From contig NZ_JALIFP010000038.1 of the NCBI RefSeq assembly GCF_022867885.1, forward strand, positions 1 through 39,128: a stretch of DNA of 39,128 nucleotides. The letters run 5' to 3'. Positions 24,452 to 33,240 of this stretch are shown here, one piece after another (position 1 is the stretch's first letter; the number at the start of each line of letters is the position of its first letter). Source of the stretch: Lederbergia sp. NSJ-179. GTDB lineage: Bacteria; Bacillota; Bacilli; Bacillales; Bacillaceae_C. Under the pieces are notes generated by a model. It was not told the DNA's origin and ran no database searches. It worked only from the letters and a program-made list of their open reading frames with translations. A program made the translations under genes and the position numbers.

Positions 24452-25201
24452 ATATTTAAGAATTTCGTAATTAATAGAGATTCGAAGTTACCATACCATT
24501 ATCAAATTTATATGAAATTAAAAGAAGCAATCGAAAATAATGAAATTAAAGAAGGTGAAAAAATTCCTTCTGAGAAGGAACTTCAAGAAATATTTGGCGT
24601 AAGTAGGATAACAGTTCGGAAAGCGATGGAAGATTTAGAGAATGATCAACTTGTAAAGAAATATCAAGGAAAAGGTACCATTGTGATGCCTACCAAACAT
24701 AACTATAATCTTCAAGAATTAACAAGTTTTAGTTCAGATGTTCAGCAAGCTGGAGGTGTTTCGAGCTCTATCATTTTAGACTTCAAAGTGGTCGAGGCAA
24801 ATGTAAAGGTGGCCAATAATCTTAATATTGATTTAGGGGAATCTGTCTACCATCTTAAACGATTACGTATGATGGGGGATAAAATTGTTGGTCTTCATGA
24901 TGCTTATATAAAGAAAAGAGGATCGGTGATCATTTCTCCAGAGGAAATTAATAACCATACATCTTTATATAAGTTATTAAATGACAAAGGAATTAATTTA
25001 AAGTTTGCGAACGAAATTCTGGAAGCGCGAATACCAGATGAAAAGACAAAGAAGTTGCTTAAATTAAACAATAAGCAAGCTATTTTTTTTAAGGAAAGGA
25101 TCACTTATGACCATAATAACAATCCTATAGAGTATGTTGAGATTTACTATAATGCAGATATTTATAGATACAAAGTTTCAATGAGTTTAAAAGGGGAGTA
25201 A
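24452..25201 (+). CDS. GntR-family regulator, HutC/UTRA type, apparent ATA start
   Basis: The first ATG is at 24512, but translation from there would lose the conserved start of the GntR winged helix. The codons just upstream read LPYHYQIY, exactly the family's opening. Going back in frame there is no ATG, GTG or TTG, only ATA at 24452, nine bases after the GGGG core of the AAAAGGGGTG ribosome site. From there the protein is 249 residues, normal for HutC-type members. The winged helix is at about 17-85 (IPSEKELQEIFGVSRITVRK, YQGKGTIV) and the UTRA ligand domain at about 95-245. It probably represses the operon that follows, with a pathway sugar or phosphate as effector. Confidence 0.85.
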   Translation: MFKNFVINRDSKLPYHYQIYMKLKEAIENNEIKEGEKIPSEKELQEIFGVSRITVRKAMEDLENDQLVKKYQGKGTIVMPTKHNYNLQELTSFSSDVQQAGGVSSSIILDFKVVEANVKVANNLNIDLGESVYHLKRLRMMGDKIVGLHDAYIKKRGSVIISPEEINNHTSLYKLLNDKGINLKFANEILEARIPDEKTKKLLKLNNKQAIFFKERITYDHNNNPIEYVEIYYNADIYRYKVSMSLKGE

Positions 25202-25256
25202 TTTTTTCTCGTCACATTTTGGTTTTAACGATAATTTTTTTGGAGAGGAACTAATA

Positions 25257-26243
25257 ATGATTGACTTGAATTGTGCTAGACAAGTATTAACAGCCGAGTA
25301 TCAGGAGATGTTTGATGACATTGTCTATCAAAGGGTTCTTGGTGCTAGCAAACATATTAATATGATCGGACAAATGATTGAATCGATTGCATTACATGGT
25401 GTTGGGAAAAATCGATCAACGAACGAAATAGTCGATGATATCTTGACTATCACTCAATTTTTTATTGAAACACGTGGAAAGGCAAGTCAAGCAATTAGTA
25501 ATGCCATTCATATCATGATTAAAGGGTTGGAAGATGTCAGAGGTATGGATACAAAAGTTGCTGTCCATAAGATTCTTGAAAGCAAAAATAACTATATGAA
25601 AGAAGCAGATGCTGCTTTAAACCAAGTAGTTATTTATAGTGTTGAAACGGCAAAAATGATGAATCAAATTCTGGTATTCGATTATTCCAGCACTGTGGAC
25701 CGGTTCCTAAAACAATTAGGTACTCAAAAACAATTAACAATTTTAATTCCTGAAAGCCGATCCATTGATGGGGGTTATGCTTTTGTGAAGACTTGCCTTG
25801 ATGCTGGTCATAAAGTGAAGTTTTTCCCTGATGCAGCAATGATGTATTTTTTAAAAAACTGTGATGCCGCTTTTATGGGGGCTGAAACGTTCTTCCCGAA
25901 TGGAACAATGTTTAATACAACGGGATCGGATATTGTTGCTCTCATATGTAAGGAATATAAAATTCCACTTTACGTATTAACACCTTTAATCAAAGTAGAC
26001 ATCCGTTCAGTATACGGGTATCAGAAAATGCTTGTCGAGAATGATTTAAAGGATCGATTGACTACCCATTGGACACCCGAAGAAAAAGAAAAAACAGATT
26101 TTATCTGTCCTGAACTTTTAGGAGTCGATTCTAAATATATTACTGCCTATATTACGGAACGCGGTATTATTCCAGCGAACCAAGTATTTAATGTGAGTCT
26201 TAACTTCTATAATGAAATAAAAGGAGAAGTGAGTAATGGCTAA
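25257..26243 (+). CDS. eIF2B alpha/beta/delta-fold protein, ribose-1,5-bisphosphate isomerase-like
   Basis: This is a 328-residue protein of the fold shared by eIF2B regulatory subunits, methylthioribose-1-phosphate isomerase (MtnA) and archaeal ribose-1,5-bisphosphate isomerase. The N-terminal 125 residues are helical. The Rossmann-like half has FDYSSTV (141-147), PESRSIDGG (165-173), DAAMMYFLKNCDAAFMGAE (192-210) and NTTGSDIVALICKEYKIPLY. Isomerases have a catalytic Cys where this protein has FDYSS and an Asp in G-A-D where it has Glu210, so it resembles eIF2B subunits at both places. It probably binds a sugar phosphate; isomerase activity is uncertain. It overlaps the BtpA-like gene by 8 bases, so the two are translationally coupled. 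Confidence 0.85.
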   Translation: MIDLNCARQVLTAEYQEMFDDIVYQRVLGASKHINMIGQMIESIALHGVGKNRSTNEIVDDILTITQFFIETRGKASQAISNAIHIMIKGLEDVRGMDTKVAVHKILESKNNYMKEADAALNQVVIYSVETAKMMNQILVFDYSSTVDRFLKQLGTQKQLTILIPESRSIDGGYAFVKTCLDAGHKVKFFPDAAMMYFLKNCDAAFMGAETFFPNGTMFNTTGSDIVALICKEYKIPLYVLTPLIKVDIRSVYGYQKMLVENDLKDRLTTHWTPEEKEKTDFICPELLGVDSKYITAYITERGIIPANQVFNVSLNFYNEIKGEVSNG

Positions 26244-27039
26244 TCTTTTACATCCCAACTGTTTGGCAATCTCAATGATTCAGCCTGACCCATTGCCGGG
26301 GAGCTATAGACATACAGATAAAACAATTGATGAAATTGTTTATCAATCATTAAAAGAGACAGAAATGGTTGCAGAAAATGGTTTTGATGGAGTGATTATT
26401 CAAAATATGAATGACATGCCAATCAAGCAATTTGCTTCTCCAGAAGCAATCGCATACATGACTAGAATCGGTTATGAAATTAAGGAACAGTTTCCAGAGT
26501 TGACTTTGGGCGTGTTGCTCAATTGGGATGGGGTGGCTGGATTATCTGTCGCGGATGCGATTGGAGCTGATTTTGTTCGAGTTGAACACTTGTTTACTGG
26601 GGTGGAAGTGACCAGTGCCGGTTTACTGCAAGCACAGTGTGTTGAAATTGCGGAATTAAGAAAGAAAATTAAAAGTAAAGTGCCGGTTTATGCAGATGTA
26701 TATGAAGTGCATGGTGTTCCTCTTGGTAGAAAACCAATCGAGGACGCTGCTTGGGAATCCGTTCACGAGGCCTTTGCAGATGGTCTTTTTATAGCTGGAA
26801 AAACGGCAGAGGAAAGTAAGGAATTAGTCAAGAAGGCAAGAAAAAAAGTTCCGAACGCCCCCATTTTCTTAGGAGGCGGGGCAACAGGGGAAAATGTTTG
26901 TGAACTCTTACAAGATTACGATGGCGTGTGTGTGGCTACTTGGATTAAGAATGGAGATATGAAAAATCCAATTGATCCAGACCGAGCAAAACTATTTATG
27001 AACGAAGTAAGAAGAGCTAGACAAATAAAAAATAAGTAA
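26236..27039 (+). CDS. BtpA/SgcQ-family TIM-barrel protein
   Basis: This is a 267-residue protein. Key stretches are the N-terminal AISMIQPDPLPGSYR, DGVIIQNMNDMPIKQ, GVLLNWDGVAGLSVADAIGA, DFVRVEHLFTGVEVTSAG and the C-terminal FLGGGATGENVCELL with VATWIKNGD. The glycine-rich GGGATGEN is a phosphate-binding loop as in other (beta/alpha)8 barrels of the ribulose-phosphate-binding type. BtpA was found in cyanobacteria as a factor for photosystem I, and SgcQ belongs to an uncharacterised sugar operon in E. coli; no reaction is established. Here it is flanked by a sugar-phosphate-type protein and a sugar kinase, so an enzyme acting on a phosphorylated sugar (aldolase or epimerase-like) is plausible. 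The start is 8 bases inside the preceding gene. Confidence 0.88.
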   Translation: MANLLHPNCLAISMIQPDPLPGSYRHTDKTIDEIVYQSLKETEMVAENGFDGVIIQNMNDMPIKQFASPEAIAYMTRIGYEIKEQFPELTLGVLLNWDGVAGLSVADAIGADFVRVEHLFTGVEVTSAGLLQAQCVEIAELRKKIKSKVPVYADVYEVHGVPLGRKPIEDAAWESVHEAFADGLFIAGKTAEESKELVKKARKKVPNAPIFLGGGATGENVCELLQDYDGVCVATWIKNGDMKNPIDPDRAKLFMNEVRRARQIKNK

Positions 27040-27100
27040 ATGGGATTTTTAGTAGGATTTGATTAGGATGTAAATCACAGAAAAAGGTTGGGAGATTCTC

Positions 27101-28027
27101 ATGAATAACCATGTAGAAATAGTTGTCTATGGAAGTTTAAACATGGATTTTGTTGCTTTTGTAAGTAAATTACCGAGAAAAGGTGAGACATTAAGTGCAA
27201 ATGAATTCATGATGGTTCCCGGTGGGAAAGCAGCAAATCAGGCTGTGGCAGCTTCACGATTAGGGATCAAAGTGGGAATGGTAGGAAAGGTTGGTAATGA
27301 TTATTTAGGAGAAGAACTAATTAGCAATATCAATCAAGAAGGTGTTCTAACGACAAACGTTCAAAAAGATCGAGCTAGTAGTACGGGTGTTGCAATGATC
27401 GGTGTTGCTCCGAATGGTGACAATATGATTATTACAAGTAAAGGTGCAAATAAAAGCTTAACGATTAATGATATTAATGAATCAAAAGAAATGTTGAGAG
27501 AATCTAGGGCTGTTGTTTTGCAGTTGGAAATGGACAAGTCAGTTGCGGAATATATCATTAGAAAAGCGAAACAACATCATAAGTATATCGTTTTGAACCT
27601 TGCCCCAATTGTTCCAATTGACCCGAAAGTATTATCCATGGTTAATTTGCTAATTGTGAATGAAACAGAGGCAACAGAATTAACAGGAATTGCAGTCGAG
27701 ACAATTGATTCAACGATCGAAGCGGCGAAGGAACTGAATCGTCGGGGGATTGAAAGCGTTGTTGTCACTTTAGGGGCAAATGGGGCTTTGCTAAGTACAG
27801 TCGATTCAGTTCAGCATTTTCAACCACCTCAAGTAAATGTGGTTGATTCCACTGCCGCAGGTGATTGTTTTGTCGCCGCAGTTACGGCTTTTTGGGTAAA
27901 AAATGGTGATTTAAAAGAAGCTGTTGAGCATGCTGTGAAAATATCTGCTCTATCTGTTACAAAAAAAGGTGCTCAATCATCTTTACCAACCATTCAGGAA
28001 TATGAAAAATTTTTGCAAGGAAGGTGA
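27101..28027 (+). CDS. PfkB-family carbohydrate kinase (ribokinase-like)
   Basis: This is a 308-residue kinase. It opens with VVYGSLNMDFVAFVSKLPRK and has the substrate-binding GGKAANQAVAASRLG (41-55). The ATP-site and catalytic motif is DSTAAGDCFVAA (249-260) with Asp255 as the general base; most members have G-A-G-D where this has A-A-G-D. GANGALLST is a conserved strand-turn. Length and layout match ribokinase, so it probably phosphorylates a furanose-like sugar or nucleoside entering through the adjacent importer. It starts 61 bases after the BtpA-like gene and is 4 bases from the ATPase gene, as part of one operon. Confidence 0.93.
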   Translation: MNNHVEIVVYGSLNMDFVAFVSKLPRKGETLSANEFMMVPGGKAANQAVAASRLGIKVGMVGKVGNDYLGEELISNINQEGVLTTNVQKDRASSTGVAMIGVAPNGDNMIITSKGANKSLTINDINESKEMLRESRAVVLQLEMDKSVAEYIIRKAKQHHKYIVLNLAPIVPIDPKVLSMVNLLIVNETEATELTGIAVETIDSTIEAAKELNRRGIESVVVTLGANGALLSTVDSVQHFQPPQVNVVDSTAAGDCFVAAVTAFWVKNGDLKEAVEHAVKISALSVTKKGAQSSLPTIQEYEKFLQGR

Positions 28028-28031
28028 TTGA

Positions 28032-29537
28032 ATGACAAAGCCAATTTTAAAGATGGAGGGTATAACGAAAGAGTTTCCCGGAGTAAGAGCTTTAAATGGG
28101 GTAGATTTTGAGTTATACCCTGGTGAAGTTCATGCCTTGATGGGTGAAAATGGGGCTGGAAAGTCAACGCTAATGAAAATCCTTTCAGGTGTATATTCAG
28201 AAACATCTGGCGACATTTATTTAGAAGGTAAAAAGGTTACAATGAAAAATCCAATAGATGCACAGGAATTAGGGATTACGATTATTCATCAGGAATTTAA
28301 CCTTTTTCCTAACCTATCTGTAGCGGAAAATATATTTATTGACCGCAACGACTCAAAAGGGAAATTCGGAAAAGTGAATTGGAAATCGATCAACAAGAGA
28401 GCTGAGGAATTAATCAAGTCGATTGGTGCCAATATTGATGTTAAGGATAAAGTTCAAGACTTAGGAGTTCATAGCCAGCAGGTAATTGAAATTGCAAAAG
28501 CCCTGTCCTTAAATGCCAAGATATTGATTATGGACGAACCATCTGCTGCACTGCCTGAAGACGAAGTACAAAACATGTTTAATGTTATAAAACAGTTGAG
28601 AAAAAATGGTGTAGCCATTGTCTATGTATCTCACAGAATGAAGGAAATATTTGAAATTGCGGATAAAGTAACCGTTTTAAGGGACGGGAAAAAGGTTTCA
28701 ACCAAATTGATTAATGAAACAACCGAAGAAGAACTCATTCATTCGATGGTTGGCCAAGAAGTTGGTAATCTCTATCCTGATTCAACACACATACCCTCTA
28801 AAGAGGTTGTCTTATCTGCAAAAGATTTCTATATTACGGATGAAGATAAGGTTTCTTTTGACCTACACAAAGGAGAAATACTTGGATTCTATGGACTGGT
28901 TGGCTCGGGTATTCACACATTGGCAGAACGATTATTCGGTCTTAGAAAGGGTTCTGGAGCTATAAAGGTTAACTCTAATAGTGTTATGATCAAAAATCCA
29001 AAAATTGCAATGATGCATGGAATTGCCTATTTACCCCCAGACCGTCATCGCCAAGGGTTAGTAAAAGAACTCAGCGTACGAGAGAATATTAGTATAACGG
29101 TTTTACGGGAACTTTCGGAAAAAACTCTAATTAATCGAAAAAAAGAAGAAAAATTAACAGAAACCTATATTGAACAACTGCGAATTAAGACTCCTAGTCA
29201 GAATCAGATTGTTAATTTCCTCAGTGGAGGAAATCAACAAAAAATAACATTAGCTAAATGGTTAGCCACTAAACCTGAGATTTTGATTATGGAAGAACCA
29301 ACACGTGGCGTTGATGTAGGGGCTAAAGCGGAAATCTATCGATTGATTAACAGCCTAGCTTCTGAAGGATTAAGTTTTATCTTAATTTCTACGGAAATGC
29401 CAGAATTAATTGGTTTAAGTGATCGAATTTTAGTTATGAATAATGGAAAAATAACAAAGGAATTCGGAAAAAGAGAAGCAAATCAACAGACCCTCTTAAA
29501 AGTAGCATCAGATTCTGATAGGGTTTCGGAGGTATAG
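28032..29537 (+). CDS. Sugar ABC importer ATPase with two fused domains (RbsA/MglA type)
   Basis: This is a 501-residue cytoplasmic ATPase of the CUT2 class, holding two nucleotide-binding domains. Domain 1 has Walker A GENGAGKST (38-46), IIHQEFNLFPNLSV and Walker B ILIMDEPSAALPEDE. Domain 2 (from about 255) has a degenerate Walker A (GLVGSGIHTLAERLFG), the signature LSGGNQQKITLAKWLA and Walker B ILIMEEPTRGVDVGAK. A degenerate second Walker A is normal for this class. It powers the permeases encoded at 29540 and 30499, which follow without gaps. Confidence 0.95.
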   Translation: MTKPILKMEGITKEFPGVRALNGVDFELYPGEVHALMGENGAGKSTLMKILSGVYSETSGDIYLEGKKVTMKNPIDAQELGITIIHQEFNLFPNLSVAENIFIDRNDSKGKFGKVNWKSINKRAEELIKSIGANIDVKDKVQDLGVHSQQVIEIAKALSLNAKILIMDEPSAALPEDEVQNMFNVIKQLRKNGVAIVYVSHRMKEIFEIADKVTVLRDGKKVSTKLINETTEEELIHSMVGQEVGNLYPDSTHIPSKEVVLSAKDFYITDEDKVSFDLHKGEILGFYGLVGSGIHTLAERLFGLRKGSGAIKVNSNSVMIKNPKIAMMHGIAYLPPDRHRQGLVKELSVRENISITVLRELSEKTLINRKKEEKLTETYIEQLRIKTPSQNQIVNFLSGGNQQKITLAKWLATKPEILIMEEPTRGVDVGAKAEIYRLINSLASEGLSFILISTEMPELIGLSDRILVMNNGKITKEFGKREANQQTLLKVASDSDRVSEV

Positions 29538-29539
29538 TG

Positions 29540-30502
29540 ATGAGTCATATACGAAAAGTAAAAGAAATTCCTATTCTTGTTTTCACCTTAGTGATTTTTG
29601 TTGTATTTTCAACACTATCATCTAACTTTTTTACTGTTGGAAATATTTCATTAATCCTAACGCAAATGACAACTACAGGCTTAATCGCAATTGGGATGTT
29701 AATGGTTATTTTGTTTGGTGGAATTGACCTCTCAGTTGGATCTGTACTTGCAGTGGTGGGAACCATTGTTGGGATGCTAGTAAATGCTGGAGTGAATCCT
29801 ACCTTAGCCGCATTAATTGGACTTATTGTTGGAGCAATTTGCGGTGCGGTTAATGGGTTCTTTATAACGAGATTCAATATACCGGATATTATCACAACAT
29901 TAGCAACAATGTTTATTTTTCGCGGGTTGGCTGTTGCCATTAGCGGCGGTCAGTGGGTAAACAATTTCCCATCAAGTTTTAATTATTTTGGACAAGGTTC
30001 TTTTCTAGCGATTCCAGTATCTGTATGGCTGCTCATAATAGCATCCGTCATTTTCTGGTATGTACTAACCCAAACAACCTTTGGTAGAAGAATTTACGCG
30101 ATTGGGGGAAACCCTGATGCGGCTAAATTAGCTGGAATGAATATTAAGAAAACAAAATTATACGTCTATATTTGTAGTGGGATGCTGACATCTGTTGCAG
30201 CTGTTATCTTTGCTTCAAATATTGGAAATGTACAAGCTTCAACAGCTGGTAAGGGAATAGAATTCACTGTTATTGCGGCCGTATTAATTGGAGGTGCTAG
30301 TATTTTTGGTGGTGTTGGAACTCTTCCTGGCACGATCATTGGTGTTCTATTAATGGGGGTTATCAAAAATGGCCTTGTTTTAAGTCAAGCCTCCGTCTAT
30401 TGGATTGATGCTGCTACAGGCTTCATTCTTATCCTTGCCATTATTATGAATACAATTCAGCGTTCTAGAAGTATTTCAAGCAAAGGGGGAGAATTAATAT
30501 GA
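29540..30502 (+). CDS. Ribose-type ABC permease 1
   Basis: The protein is 320 residues from the ATG at 29540, preceded by CGGAGGT; it begins 2 bases after the ATPase stop. About nine to ten membrane segments are predicted. VILFGGIDLSVGSVLA, NGFFITRFNIPDIITTLATM, GRRIYAIGGNPDAAKLAGMN and VLIGGASIFGGVGTLPGTIIG are the hallmarks of the RbsC/BPD_transp_2 family. It overlaps the second permease by 4 bases (ATGA). The pair probably makes a heterodimeric channel. Confidence 0.94.
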   Translation: MSHIRKVKEIPILVFTLVIFVVFSTLSSNFFTVGNISLILTQMTTTGLIAIGMLMVILFGGIDLSVGSVLAVVGTIVGMLVNAGVNPTLAALIGLIVGAICGAVNGFFITRFNIPDIITTLATMFIFRGLAVAISGGQWVNNFPSSFNYFGQGSFLAIPVSVWLLIIASVIFWYVLTQTTFGRRIYAIGGNPDAAKLAGMNIKKTKLYVYICSGMLTSVAAVIFASNIGNVQASTAGKGIEFTVIAAVLIGGASIFGGVGTLPGTIIGVLLMGVIKNGLVLSQASVYWIDAATGFILILAIIMNTIQRSRSISSKGGELI

Positions 30503-31455
30503 ATATAGCTGAAGGAAATAAACAAAAGAAATCTTGGACTCTCCCATTACAATTAAATAATAATGTCATATTAACGATTTTATTAATTGCTTTTTTCATC
30601 TTTTTCAATACGCAATCTAGTTTCTTTCTCACTAAAGTAAATATTTCAAATATCTTAATTCAAGTAACTACGATTGGATTTATCGCAATTCCGATGACCT
30701 TTATTATTATTTCGGGCGCTATGGATTTATCTGTTGGTTCGATATTAGGTATTTCAGCTGTTACATTAGGCTATTCATTTCAAAGTGGTTTGAATATTTG
30801 GGTGTGTGTGATATTAGCAGTTTTGGCTGGAGCCCTTGCAGGATCTTTAAATGGATTACTAATTGCGAAATTTAAAATGCAAGCAATTGTAGTAACGATA
30901 GGAACCCTTGTTACTTTGCGTGGTTTGGTTTATATCATTACAGAAGGTAAGCCAATCAGTGGATATCCGGAAACGTTCTATTTTTTAGGACAAGGTACTG
31001 TTTTTGGACTGCCCTTTAATGTCATTGTAATGGTAATCCTGTTTGCGATTGCCTTTCTTATCATTAAGAAAACAAGAATTGGACGATATACGTATGCGCT
31101 TGGGAATAACGAAGAAACCGTTCGATACTCTGGTATTAATGTTGTAAAAGTAAGATTTATGACCTTTTTAATGAGTGGTGTTTTTGCAGCCATTTCGGGA
31201 ATCTTTTATGTCTCAAGATATGCTAGTGCGCAGGCAGATGCCGGCGATGGAATTGAACTAGATGTCATTACCGCTGTATTAATTGGTGGCACACATATTT
31301 TTGGTGGCAGAGGTAGTTTACTAGGTACTTTTCTAGGTGTTTTGCTTATAGGGACATTGAGAAATGGTTTAAATCTTATGGGAGTCTCTGTGCTATTCCA
31401 AACAATGATCTTAGGGGTATTGATTTTAATTGCAGTTGGTAGACAAAATAAATAA
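30499..31455 (+). CDS. Ribose-type ABC permease 2
   Basis: This is a 318-residue paralogue of the preceding permease with the same motifs: FIIISGAMDLSVGSILGISA, NGLLIAKFKMQAIVVTIGTL, GRYTYALGNNEETVRYSGIN and VLIGGTHIFGGRGSLLGTFL. Its start overlaps the upstream stop by 4 bases, ensuring coupled translation. Importers of ribose or galactose usually use one permease as a homodimer, while LsrC/LsrD and some sugar or nucleoside systems use two different ones. Confidence 0.94.
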   Translation: MNIAEGNKQKKSWTLPLQLNNNVILTILLIAFFIFFNTQSSFFLTKVNISNILIQVTTIGFIAIPMTFIIISGAMDLSVGSILGISAVTLGYSFQSGLNIWVCVILAVLAGALAGSLNGLLIAKFKMQAIVVTIGTLVTLRGLVYIITEGKPISGYPETFYFLGQGTVFGLPFNVIVMVILFAIAFLIIKKTRIGRYTYALGNNEETVRYSGINVVKVRFMTFLMSGVFAAISGIFYVSRYASAQADAGDGIELDVITAVLIGGTHIFGGRGSLLGTFLGVLLIGTLRNGLNLMGVSVLFQTMILGVLILIAVGRQNK

Positions 31456-31475
31456 TTAAAAAGGATGAGAGACTA

Positions 31476-32513
31476 ATGAAACATATAACTAAAATTTTAT
31501 CAGCTATTTTAATCATTTTCCTCATTGCAGGTTGTTCAACTCAAGGCCAAATAAAAGGAGATACAGGAAAAGACGATAAAAGTGGATCATCAAACAGTTC
31601 TAAAAAAAGTTTCTTTATTAATCCAAAATCCATTGGTCCAGCCTATTGGTCGGCTGCTGAAAAAGGAGCAAAAAAAGCAGGTAAGGACTTAGGTGTAGAG
31701 GTTATATACAACGCACCGTCCACAACAGATTCTTCACAACAAATTAACATGATTCAAGATATGTTAACAAGACAAGTAAATGGGATTGGCGTAGCACCGA
31801 ATGATCCGACAGCCGTAGCTTCTGTCTTCAATACAGCTAAAGAGCAAGGAGTGAATATAGTTAACTGGGACAGTGATGCTCCGGAAACAAGCCGCGACTA
31901 TTATGTAGGACCATCAACAGATGTGGAATTAGGAAAAGAATTTATTAAAATGGCAGCGGAAAAAATTAACGGAAAAGGAAAACTAGCCTTTATGGTAGCA
32001 AGTCTTTCTGCACAAAACCAAACAGAAAAGGTAGAAGCAGCCAAAGAATTACTGGCCGAAGAGTACCCTGATATTGAAGTTGTTACTACTGTCTCGAGTG
32101 ATGATGATCAACAAAAGGCATTTGAAAATGCACAAAACTTAATTAGTACGTATCCAGATTTAAATGGAATTGTTGGTTTTGCTGGTGCTGAAGCTCCTGC
32201 TGCTGCTCAAGCGGTAGAGAGAGCGATTAGTGAAGGGAAAATTAAAAAAGGACAAATTACAATTACTGGATTTGCTGTTCCAAGTTTAGTCTCCAAGTAT
32301 GTCAAGAACGGGACAATCGAAGAACTTGTAACTTGGGACCCAACTAAGTTAGGTTATGGAACAGTATATGTTTTAAATGCACTTTCAAACGGTGATAAAA
32401 TCGAAGATGGAATGGAAATTCCTAATGTAGGGAAAGTAACTGTTCAAGATCAATTAATCTTAATTGGAACAGAGGTTATTACAAAAGATAATGTAGATGA
32501 TTTTGACTTTTAA
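31476..32513 (+). CDS. Sugar-binding lipoprotein, RbsB/LsrB-like
   Basis: This is a 345-residue lipoprotein. The signal peptide ILSAILIIFLIAGC has its lipobox at LIAGC (Cys20). The mature part is a family Peripla_BP_4 binding protein: PAYWSAAEKGAKKAGKDLGV, STTDSSQQINMIQDMLTRQV, NGIGVAPNDPTAVASV, VNIVNWDSDAPETSR and WDPTKLGYGTVYVL. The WDSDAP hinge resembles LsrB/rhamnose-binding relatives more than RbsB. It is the receptor of the CUT2 importer coded just upstream and defines which sugar enters. The ligand is unknown; the motif fits autoinducer-2-type, rhamnose or other unusual sugars as much as ribose. Confidence 0.93.
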   Translation: MKHITKILSAILIIFLIAGCSTQGQIKGDTGKDDKSGSSNSSKKSFFINPKSIGPAYWSAAEKGAKKAGKDLGVEVIYNAPSTTDSSQQINMIQDMLTRQVNGIGVAPNDPTAVASVFNTAKEQGVNIVNWDSDAPETSRDYYVGPSTDVELGKEFIKMAAEKINGKGKLAFMVASLSAQNQTEKVEAAKELLAEEYPDIEVVTTVSSDDDQQKAFENAQNLISTYPDLNGIVGFAGAEAPAAAQAVERAISEGKIKKGQITITGFAVPSLVSKYVKNGTIEELVTWDPTKLGYGTVYVLNALSNGDKIEDGMEIPNVGKVTVQDQLILIGTEVITKDNVDDFDF

Positions 32514-32529
32514 ATAAAGGACGGTCCAA

Positions 32530-33036
32530 ATGAAAAAGAAAATAGACTTTTTAACACACGAGAATTTTGAACCATATGGAAAAATCGTTGAGGTTCCCGA
32601 AAGCGCGCCAACGAAAATTGGAGAAGGTTGGGAATGCTGGAATTACGTGCAAATGATGGATGTAGATACTGAAGTGGGAATGGGTTTAGTGAATACAAAG
32701 CAAAGACCATTTGAGATTGAATCCATGGAAAGACACGATAGCAGGGAAGAGTTATTAATCGCTCTCAAGGGAGATATTATTCAACCAATTGCTTTGTCAG
32801 AAGATATAGAGAATCCTAATGAAAAACCTGATCCTGATAAAGTAAAATGCTTTCTCTTGAAGCAAGGGCAGGGTATTATTTTGAAAAAAGGGATATGGCA
32901 TAGTCCTGCATACCCTGCAACGGAGGATACATTCTATCTATTCATAATCGAGAGAAAACCGGATAAATACGGTGATGAAATTCTTAATCCTTGGGTTGAA
33001 TTTGAAAATAATGCTAAGGTAAAATTTGAGTTTTAG
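32530..33036 (+). CDS. AllA-like (ureidoglycolate lyase family) cupin protein
   Basis: This is a 168-residue single-domain cupin, the length usual for AllA. It opens THENFEPYGKIVEVPESAP, as the family does. ESMERHDSREELLIALKGDI corresponds to the AllA core M-x-R-H...Q/E strand, and GQGIILKKGIWHSPAYP to its second cupin motif with a conserved W-H. The family acts on ureidoglycolate, but no other ureide or allantoin gene is here. In this operon it more likely handles a sugar-derived acid or an anomer of the pathway sugar; this is inference. It starts 16 bases after the lipoprotein gene and is the last gene before the terminator at 33196. Confidence 0.82.
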   Translation: MKKKIDFLTHENFEPYGKIVEVPESAPTKIGEGWECWNYVQMMDVDTEVGMGLVNTKQRPFEIESMERHDSREELLIALKGDIIQPIALSEDIENPNEKPDPDKVKCFLLKQGQGIILKKGIWHSPAYPATEDTFYLFIIERKPDKYGDEILNPWVEFENNAKVKFEF

Positions 33037-33195
33037 GTAAGATATGTTTGCCCTTTTACCTTAAAATATAGTGAAGATGGTGTAATGGAATCGTATAAAT
33101 TTTAATAAAAGAAACTTGATTTAGTATAGTGAACATAGAAATCGTTGTAAGAGCACCACGGTTTGTCCGTTTTCAAGACTGAACCTATAAAAAGT

Positions 33196-33236
33196 AAAAC
33201 CCAAGAATGCTGTTATATCAGCATTCTTGGGTTTTT
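33196..33236 (+). terminator. Strong terminator of the eIF2B/BtpA/PfkB/ABC operon
   Basis: AAAACCCAAGAATGCTG pairs with CAGCATTCTTGGGTTTTT around a 6-base loop, a 17-bp stem with a T-run. It lies 160 bases after the cupin gene. Confidence 0.9.
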
Positions 33237-33240
33237 AAAT

